A DNA stretch of 64,000 nt, from the NCBI GenBank assembly GCA_010909165.1, contig VJWM01000151.1:434001-498000 (forward strand), in the 5' to 3' direction. Positions 42,253 through 49,695 of the stretch are shown in pieces. Position 1 is the stretch's first letter. Each line of letters begins with the position of its first letter. The notes beneath the pieces were generated by a model. That model made no database searches. It was not told the origin of the DNA and saw nothing but the letters and a program-made list of their open reading frames with translations. Position numbers and translations under genes: made by a program. The DNA comes from Anthoceros angustus (Eukaryota; Streptophyta; Anthocerotopsida; Anthocerotales; Anthocerotaceae).

Positions 42253-45200
42253 ATGGCATTTGCGGAGGCGGTCTCCCACTGTTCCACAATGTTGTCTGCA
42301 AAGCCAAATTCTCCTTGCATGGATGCAGGATGTGTGTTCCGAAATGGCCCAACTGGGCGATCGGGGAAGTATGATGCACGCCCAGCTTGCTGTGCGAGCA
42401 CCTCCGTCACCGAAGGAGTGACACAGAAAGAGCGGCAGGAGCTCCTGTGGCACCACTTCTTCTCCTACCCCTGGGAATGGTGGGACAACAGGCCAGAGAG
42501 AAAACGAAGCCCCCGCCATCCTGACTTCAGGCACAAGACGTCCAAGGAGCCCCTGTGGCTGAGCAACTCTGACAAGCCGGCTTGGGTGGACTCGCAGCTA
42601 GCCAGCCGGGATTTACAGGTAGCCAGGGGACCCGGGTCTGGTGACCAGGGCTCAGAAGTGCAGAGCTTGTTGGTGCGGTGCGAGGAGGCAGAGCTGAGCC
42701 AGGCTGTTGAGGCGTTGGACCGGCTGGTCCAGCAGGGATTTTATGTCAGCGACAATCTCTTCTCTCGTGTCCTCAAGAGGTGCGTGGCACAAAAGGACCT
42801 TGTTTGTGGTAGGCGCGTCCATTCTCTTGCTCTCAGAAGGGGATGCGGGTCCAATGCATTCTTGGCCACTCACATCATTGGCATGTACGCTTCCCATGGC
42901 AAATTGGAGGACGCCGTGCAGGTGTTCAGTCAAGTGACCAATCCCAGCGTCTACATGTGGTCTTCCATCATCTTGGCGCATGCCCGACATGGACAACCCT
43001 TGCAGGCAATCAACTTCTATCGACAGATGCGAGAGTCAGGTGTTGAGCCAGACAGCCATGTCTTTGTTGCAGCTCTCAAGGCGTGTGCCTCCGCAGAGGA
43101 CCTGGTCTCTGGCAAGGAAGTGCATGCTGACATTCAGGCCGTTGCTGGCAAGGCAGATGGTTTCGTGGGCAACAGCCTGGTGAACATGTACGCCAAATGT
43201 GGCAGCTTAGATGAAGCTCGGAAGGTGTTTGACAGTTTGCCCAAGAAGGATGTGGTGACATGGACTGCCATGATCGCAGGATATAGTCAGCAGGGGCTTG
43301 GGCGACAAGCCCTAGCTCTGTATGCAAATATGGAGGATGAGGGCATCACTCCAGCTAATCATGTCACGTTTGTGTGCCTTCTTCAAGCCTGCGCAAGTGT
43401 TGAAGCGTTGCAGCAAGGAAAGCAGCTTCACTCACAGATTCGTGAACGAGGCCTTGAGGGAGATGCAGTCATTGGTAACTGCTTGGTGAACATGTATGCA
43501 AAATGTGGAAGTTTGGAAGACGCTCGCCAAGTCTTCGACAATTTGCCCAGGAGAGATGTGGTGACTTGGACTGCCATGATAGCAGGGTATGCTCAGAAAG
43601 GGCTCGGTCCTGAAGCCCTTGCCCTCTATGCTAGTATGCAAAGGGAGGGCATCACTCCTGCGGATCATGTTACTTTCGTGTGCCTCCTTCAGGCCTTTGC
43701 AAATGTGGGAGCCCTCCAACAGGGGAAAGAGCTCCACTCACAGATTCGGGAAAGGGGACTGGAAGCCAATCCACTCATTGGTAACTGCTTGGTGAACATG
43801 TATGCAAAATGTGGCAGCTTAGATGAAGCTCGGAAGGTGTTTGACAGTTTGCCCAAGAAGGATGTGGTGACATGGACTGCCATGATCGCAGGATATAGTC
43901 AGCAGGGGCTTGGGCGACAAGCCCTAGCTCTGCAAATAATGGAGGATGAGGGCATCACTCCAGCTAATCATGTCACGTTTGTGTGCCTTCTTCAAGCCTG
44001 CGCAAGTGTTGAAGCGTTGCAGCAAGGAAAGCAGCTTCACTCACAGATTCGTGAACGAGGCCTTGAGGGAGATGCAGTCATTGGTAACTGCTTGGTGAAC
44101 ATGTATGCAAAATGTGGAAGTTTGGAAGACGCTCGCCAAGTCTTCGACAATTTGCCCAGGAGAGATGTGGTGACTTGGACTGCCATGATAGCAGGGTATG
44201 CTCAGAAAGGGCTCGGTCCTGAAGCCCTTGCCCTCTATGCTAGTATGCAAAGGGAGGGCATCACTCCTGCGGATCATGTTACTTTCGTGTGCCTCCTTCA
44301 GGCCTTTGCAAATGTGGGAGCCCTCCAACAGGGGAAAGAGCTCCACTCACAGATTCGGGAAAGGGGACTGGAAGCCAATCCACTCATTGGTAACTGCTTA
44401 GTGACCATGTTTGCAAAGTGCGGTAGCTTGGATGATGCTCGAAAGGTGTTTGACAGTCTTCCCAGGAGAGATGTGGTGACGTGGACTGCAATGATTGCTG
44501 GTTATTCTCAGCAAGGGCTTGGGCGAGAAGCTTTGGCTCTGTATGCAAGCATGGAACAAGAGGGCATCACTCCTGCAAATAATGTTACATTTGTGTGCAT
44601 TCTTCAGGCATGTGCAAGTGTGGGAGCACTCCAGCAGGGGAAGCAGATTCACTCACAGGTCCGCGAAAGACGCCTTGAATCTGATGCAGCCATCGGTAAC
44701 TGCTTGGTGAATATGTATGCTAAGTGTGGGAGCTTGAGGGATGCTCGCAAGGTCTTTGACAATTTGCCTAGCAGGGATGTGGTGAGCTGGACTGCCATGA
44801 TTGCAGGATATTCTCAGCAAGGCCTTGGCAAAGAAGCTCTTTCTCTGTATGCATCTATGCAAAAGGAGGGCATTACCCCAGCCGATCATGTAACTTTTGT
44901 GTGCCTTCTACAAGCATGCGCCAGTGTGGGAGCCTTGCAGCAGGGCAAGGAGCTTCACTCACAGATTCGGGGAAGAGGCCTAGAGTCCGACACATTCGTT
45001 GGCAGCTGCCTAGTGGATATGTATTGCAAATGTGGGAGTGTGGATGAAGCCCGCGAAGTCTTTGACAGTTTGCCCAAGAGAGATGTTGTGACTTGGACTG
45101 CAATGATTTCTGGATATTCTCAGCAGGGAATGGGTAGAGAAGCCCTGGCTCTGTACGCAGGTATGCAAAAGGAGGGCATTACTCCAGCAGACCATGTTAC

Positions 45201-46302
45201 TTTTATGTGCCTGCTGCAAGCATGCGGTTGTGTTGGGGCACTGCAGCAGGGAAAGGAGCTTCACTTACAGATTCGGAAAAGGGGGCTTGAGTCTGATGCT
45301 TGCATTGGCAGCTCCCTGGTGGCCATGTATTCAAAATGTGGCAGTTTGGAAGATGCCCGCCAAGTGTTTGATGGATTACCCTCAAGAAATTTGGTGACCT
45401 GGACTGCGCTGCTCAATGGGTACGCTGAGCATAATGATGGACACATGGCAATCAAGTGCTTCGAAGACATGCTTCAGCAAGGGGTTCAGCCAGATGAGAC
45501 GACTTTCATATGTCTCCTTGTGGCATGCAGTCATGCAGGCCTGGTGGATGAGGGCCAACGATATTTCAGGATGATGGTTGATGACCATGGAATTGTGCCC
45601 TCGGATCATCACCACAGTTGCATGGTTGATCTCCTAGGCCGGTCCGGCAAACTGGACGAGGCGGAAGATCTGTTGCGAAGCACATTATTCAATGATGTTG
45701 TGGGCTGGACGGCTTTGCTAAGTGCTTGCAAAGGCCACGGTGACTTAGATCGTGGTCTTAGGTGCTTTGACCGCCTGGTAGAATTAGCACCTGATCTGGC
45801 AAGTTCTTATGTGCTGTTGGGGAACCTATACGCAAATGCGGGCAGGTGGAATGATGTGGATAGGATAGAAAGCTTGAGAAAGTCAGCGGGTGCCATGAAG
45901 AAGGCCGCGAAGGCATGCATTGAAGTGAGAAAAGAGGTGCACGAGTTCACCGTAGGGGAAGAAAGATCAGACATTTCATCGAAGGTGAAGAGTGTGAACA
46001 CGAGGTTGAAGGAGGAAGGAGGCCATGTCCCACAAACACAGCTGGTGCTGAAGGCAGTGTCTGAGCAAGAGAAAGAGGATGCCTTGTGTGGACATGCAGA
46101 AAAACTGGCCCTGGCGTATGGACTGCTGAACACGCCAGATGGCTCAACCTTGGTAGTGACAAAAAATCTTCGTATGTGCAATGACTGCCACAGCAGCACA
46201 AAGATCATGTCACGTCTAGAAAACCGAGATATCGTTGTGAGGGATGCACACCGAGTACATCTATTCAAGGACGGGGCTTGTTCCTGTAGAGATGGGCATT
46301 GA
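42253..46302 (+). CDS. PPR2, PLS-class PPR protein with PDF-like motif and variant DYW domain
   Basis: 1349 codons, no intron. Residues 62-117 hold LLWHHFFSYPWEWWDNR, SPRHPDFRHKTSKEPLWL and KPAWVDSQL, resembling the PDF motif of OSB single-stranded DNA-binding proteins. From about residue 150, some nine PLS triplets of about 102 residues follow, many nearly identical (VVTWTAMIAGY / HVTFVCLLQACASVGALQQG / NCLVNMYAKCGS). The E region reads DETTFICLLVACSHAGLVDE and MVDLLGRSGKLDEAE. The PG box is replaced by KKAAKACIEV. The deaminase-like domain keeps HAEKLALAYG (HxE) and CNDC zinc ligands and ends CSCRDGH, not DYW. Two triplets are an exact in-frame duplication (43.2-44.4 kb). Predicted organellar RNA editing factor; target and editing direction unknown. 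No clear transit peptide was seen, so the true N-terminus may differ. Confidence 0.93.
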   Translation: MAFAEAVSHCSTMLSAKPNSPCMDAGCVFRNGPTGRSGKYDARPACCASTSVTEGVTQKERQELLWHHFFSYPWEWWDNRPERKRSPRHPDFRHKTSKEPLWLSNSDKPAWVDSQLASRDLQVARGPGSGDQGSEVQSLLVRCEEAELSQAVEALDRLVQQGFYVSDNLFSRVLKRCVAQKDLVCGRRVHSLALRRGCGSNAFLATHIIGMYASHGKLEDAVQVFSQVTNPSVYMWSSIILAHARHGQPLQAINFYRQMRESGVEPDSHVFVAALKACASAEDLVSGKEVHADIQAVAGKADGFVGNSLVNMYAKCGSLDEARKVFDSLPKKDVVTWTAMIAGYSQQGLGRQALALYANMEDEGITPANHVTFVCLLQACASVEALQQGKQLHSQIRERGLEGDAVIGNCLVNMYAKCGSLEDARQVFDNLPRRDVVTWTAMIAGYAQKGLGPEALALYASMQREGITPADHVTFVCLLQAFANVGALQQGKELHSQIRERGLEANPLIGNCLVNMYAKCGSLDEARKVFDSLPKKDVVTWTAMIAGYSQQGLGRQALALQIMEDEGITPANHVTFVCLLQACASVEALQQGKQLHSQIRERGLEGDAVIGNCLVNMYAKCGSLEDARQVFDNLPRRDVVTWTAMIAGYAQKGLGPEALALYASMQREGITPADHVTFVCLLQAFANVGALQQGKELHSQIRERGLEANPLIGNCLVTMFAKCGSLDDARKVFDSLPRRDVVTWTAMIAGYSQQGLGREALALYASMEQEGITPANNVTFVCILQACASVGALQQGKQIHSQVRERRLESDAAIGNCLVNMYAKCGSLRDARKVFDNLPSRDVVSWTAMIAGYSQQGLGKEALSLYASMQKEGITPADHVTFVCLLQACASVGALQQGKELHSQIRGRGLESDTFVGSCLVDMYCKCGSVDEAREVFDSLPKRDVVTWTAMISGYSQQGMGREALALYAGMQKEGITPADHVTFMCLLQACGCVGALQQGKELHLQIRKRGLESDACIGSSLVAMYSKCGSLEDARQVFDGLPSRNLVTWTALLNGYAEHNDGHMAIKCFEDMLQQGVQPDETTFICLLVACSHAGLVDEGQRYFRMMVDDHGIVPSDHHHSCMVDLLGRSGKLDEAEDLLRSTLFNDVVGWTALLSACKGHGDLDRGLRCFDRLVELAPDLASSYVLLGNLYANAGRWNDVDRIESLRKSAGAMKKAAKACIEVRKEVHEFTVGEERSDISSKVKSVNTRLKEEGGHVPQTQLVLKAVSEQEKEDALCGHAEKLALAYGLLNTPDGSTLVVTKNLRMCNDCHSSTKIMSRLENRDIVVRDAHRVHLFKDGACSCRDGH
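43201..43812 (+). repeat. In-frame duplication in PPR2, copy A
   Basis: A 612-base unit (204 codons, two PLS triplets) starting GGCAGCTTAGATGAAGCTCG. It is almost base-for-base repeated immediately downstream. Confidence 0.93.
43813..44400 (+). repeat. In-frame duplication in PPR2, copy B
   Basis: Second unit. It is three bases shorter because CTGTATGCAAATATGG is CTGCAAATAATGG (LYANME becomes LQIME), so the frame is kept. Divergence begins near 44400, where CTTGGTGAACATG becomes CTTAGTGACCATG. Confidence 0.93.
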
Positions 46303-46574
46303 AGAATCCATCGAGCTTGAAACCTATGCTTGTAGTTGATGGGTGTAATTAGTCGAGCCCAGTTCCAAAACTATGGCGGATATGCCGCCCATGACCTATG
46401 TCACTTGATTATTGGTTACATAGGCATCCACATATATATTACCTGGAGGCTGCGAGAGCACCATTCAATGGTCGTGCTCTGGCCACTTTATCACCCAGCG
46501 TTCTCACATAGCGTCTCAAATAGCTCTTGTCGGCAGCGGCATTATTTGCATTTGCATTACAACTTGTTCTAAGA
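46303..46574. other. PPR2 3' flank with dispersed repeat
   Basis: 46.36-46.47 kb (ATGGCGGATATGCCGCCCAT, then TTGGTTACATAGGCATCC) is the reverse complement, diverged, of 54.54-54.65 kb. The rest is unrecognised and could include the PPR2 3' UTR. Confidence 0.5.
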
Positions 46575-48355
46575 TTAAACCATTGTAATGCCTTCAACAC
46601 TGTGTCTAGGGCTATCATTTTCTCGGAACTCAATGATGAGGTGGGCACCTAGCGGGCTTCATTCCATTTGTTCACTCCTTCTACAGTTCTCCGTCCAATC
46701 TCTACTATCAACATGGTCCAGCTACGGAAGGTGTTTCGGCTCTCCACTCGGCGACGGGCACAAGGCAAGGGGATCCATTGGGAGGCGCCCTCCTCGCCAT
46801 GGCGCACTTTAGGGCGCTGTCCTCCACAGCCTCTGCAGTTCGGGAGTGCCTTTTCCCATCCGTGGCTGACGAATACCCATATCCTCGGGCCAGGGGACAA
46901 GGTGAGGGCTACCTTTGATCTTTTCTCCTTGGAGCTCTCCCGTATGGGATTAAGGGTCAAGATCGATAAGTGTAGGGTGTAGTCCCCTTCCGGCAATAAA
47001 CCCCCTCTTCACTATCCAGGGGGATATTATTCTCCGCAAGGGCTTCAGGTCCTCAGAGTTCCGCTGGGTCCCCCTAACTTTATTCAAGGGTTTGTGGACG
47101 TGGCTCTGGAAAAAGACCTGGCTTACATTGGGGACCTTTCACAAATTGGGGACCCTTAGGTTGCGTTTGGTATTTTGTCTTCCTGCTTCGCACGTCGACC
47201 AGGTTATCTTACTAGGATGGTTGCTCCATCCCCGACCTTTTTATCAAACTTGAGGCATTTTGATAAGCAGGTTATGCAGGCGCTTGGGGATATTATAGGT
47301 CCCGGCACCTTCGAATGCGCCGACGGTGACTTGGCACAGAAACAAGCATCATTGCCAGTGGCCTTTGGAGGCACTAGCTTGCTGGCCATGGAGGCCTCAG
47401 CTCCGGCCTCGGGAGTTGGGCCCTCTGTGCCCCAATTTGGCCTCTCGATTCTTAATGCAGACTCCCTCCCGGTCTTGGGCCGCTGTGTTCTGTGGAAGGG
47501 GCATGCTCTGCTTTTGGCTCGGCCTTGCATTCCAGCGTTCCAAATCGCACCAGCGTCCTTTTCGACCGCGATGAGGGTCCGCCTCGGTTTGGCTCATTCT
47601 TTGGCCTCTTCTCTTTCCACGTGCAGTTGTGGAGCTGCCATCGACAATTCCGGATCCCATTTGGCCCGTTGTCCCGTGGGGGGGCAACGTATTGCTATGC
47701 ATGATGCCGTTCTCGACGTCATGTTTTCGATAACTATGCAGAGCGGATTTTTTCCGTACCGGGAGCGCCCATATATATTGTGTAATGCCGTGTCACTCAA
47801 GGCGGACTTTTTTTATACTAGGGGGGAGCAAATTTATATCGTTGATGTGGTTGTCACGGATCCCACGAGAGACTCTAAAAGCGAGCATGTCATCATCAAC
47901 CCCCTGGGCTGGGCGGCGGGCTTGTGCAACTAGCAAGACTCACAAGTACTCTCCTATGCAAGACGGCCATGTTTTCATCCCCCTCGCCCTCGAGACTCAT
48001 GGGGCTATGGGCAAGGACTTCTCTAGGTTAATTAAGGAGTGTGCAAAAGCCTATCACAGCCACAAGAATTGGAGGGGCCTCCCCCCTTCCTCCGTGGTGG
48101 CTTTCTTTCGCCAACGGGTTTCCATAGCTCGCAGAAGCGGCTAACATTTATAGGGACTCGTGCGCAGCGGGACTAACTTCTTCGCACCGGTGGTAGGTAG
48201 GCCCTTCATCATCCCTGATCACGACGATATCCTTGGTGCAGTAGGTAGTTACGGGAAAGGCATTCGAGCTAGTCCTTCCCCTTTTACTATTAGCCCTTTT
48301 CGGGTTGTTCCTCCTTGGTCTTCAGTGGTAGATGGGATTCCCCATCTCGCCTATT
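46575..48355 (+). mobile_element. 5'-truncated non-LTR retrotransposon with restriction-like endonuclease
   Basis: Plus-strand RT blocks in three frames: NAFNTVSRAIIFSEL (46.58 kb), FYSSPSNLYYQHGPATEGVS (46.68), TRQGDPLGGALLAMAHFRAL (46.76), and VADD-THILGP (46.87, one extra base). The long frame 47175-47933 continues with FGILSSCFARRPGYLTRMVA (thumb side), then a CCHC motif (CSCGAAIDNSGSHLARC, 47.62-47.67) and LKADFFYTRGEQIYIVDVVV (47.80-47.86), which fits the PD-(D/E)XK core of restriction-like endonucleases. The next frame holds FIPLALETHGAMGKDFSRL (47.97). RT-CCHC-RLE is the order of R2/CRE/NeSL/Utopia-type elements, not of the APE-type LINEs common in plants. No poly(A) tail or target duplication was identified. 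Confidence 0.72.
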
Positions 48356-48671
48356 AATAACGTCTACTCTTCACTTATTTAATGACACGAACATTATACA
48401 TGAAGATCAATATGATTAATGTCATCATTTGATTACTTGAGTTTATCTATATAAACATACTTTTTATTAATTTGGTATGTTGAAACTCTGTCATTCACCA
48501 AAGGCATAAAAAGAATGAAGCGATATTGATATTATGATAACTTTCATCTTTGGAGATAAGATCTTGACTACCAAAATGTTACATAGAGCACCATCATGAA
48601 AGAGAAGTAACAATCTCAACAACCTACAAATGTGTGTCCAAATGGCTTAGGCCAAATGGACACACATTCAT

Positions 48672-48752
48672 CAGAACGCCGTGATTAAGCATCCTGAGCG
48701 TAGAGAGCTTAGATTTTAGATCGGTACTTAGATGGGGTGCCTAAAGGGAGTG
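48672..48752 (+). repeat. 5S rRNA-like sequence (possible TRIM/SINE promoter)
   Basis: AGAACGCCGTGATTAAGC, then GAGCGTAGAG and GGTACTTAGATGGGGTGCC follow the order of the 5S rRNA internal promoter: the A-box region (CCGCAGTTAAGC), intermediate element and C-box (AGGATGGGTGACC). An insertion separates the middle and C-box parts. It is too diverged for a functional 5S gene. 5S-derived segments occur in Cassandra TRIM LTRs and in SINE3-type elements. Confidence 0.5.
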
Positions 48753-48915
48753 GATGCCCTTGGTGCAAGTAGCTTAGCTCACCATGGTACAAGTTGTTAA
48801 GTACCAAGTCCCTAGATTTTAGATCGGTACTTAGATGGGGTGCCTAAAGGGAGTGGATGCCCTTGGTGCAAGTAGCTTAGCTCACCATGGTACAAGTTGT
48901 TAAGTACCAAGTCCC
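48711..48915. repeat. 103-bp tandem duplication
   Basis: Two essentially identical units, AGATTTTAGATCGGTACTTA ... GTACCAAGTCCC, starting at 48711 and 48814. Each contains the C-box-like part of the 5S-like sequence. Confidence 0.95.
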
Positions 48916-48919
48916 ATGA

Positions 48920-49690
48920 CGGAAATTCGTCCTTAGTGGACTTAAATAGAGTTTTTCTTCTTCTTCTTCTACACACTTGCCTATCCATAGGATAGAGTTC
49001 TTCTTCTTCTACACAATTGCCTATTCATAGGCTCTTAAGGGCAACGTCAAGTAATTGTAAACATAGTATAATATTTTTATCTATTATTTTTTCCTTCTTC
49101 CCTATTGAAGCATTAATTAAAATTACTATACCACTAAGTAAAATATATCTGTCAACAAGAATAAGATTAATATTCTACTTATACCAATACCTGTAGGTAT
49201 ATAATCCTAAACCCTTTACTTCCTATCTCAAAAGGTAACTCCTATGGAATATCGATCTGGTCACTCAGCTTCGTGTGTGACTTTGTTTTTTTTTTGGGTG
49301 TATGCTATGGAAATATACCACGACATCTTTCAGATACTTGCATACAATATTCGTGTAATACATACCACATCAGCTTCCATAGGTTCGTACATGGAATTGC
49401 CACAACCATGAATGAATTTCTCTTGTATAATTAGGCATTGTGAATGAAGTTCTTCTGTATCATTGGATCATTCAGAATTATCATAGGACTTCTAAAGGTA
49501 TCTGTGGCGGTATATGTAGGTGTGGCACAAACACCTAGCAGGCTATGCTGCTGAGAATTAAGGGCATGGCCATAGATACACGGAAATGCCCTTAATTAGG
49601 TCTACAATGGAAGTTATCGATGTCCGATCCCTGCGAGCAACATATCTGACCGGGGCGAAAGGAGGTCCCAAAGCACACGAGGGTCTCACC
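48920..49690. other. AT-rich spacer, no gene recognised
   Basis: Contains two copies of TTCTTCTTCTACACA(C/A)TTGCCTATNCATAGG near 48.96-49.03 kb, which may be the end of a small LTR-type element, then plain AT-rich sequence up to the PPR3 stop codon. Confidence 0.45.
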
Positions 49691-49695
49691 GTTTC

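Noticed and set aside
48672-48752. Functional 5S rRNA gene
   Set aside because: Too diverged, interrupted between the intermediate element and C-box, and lacking both ends. The 62 kb copy likewise lacks the 5' and 3' thirds.
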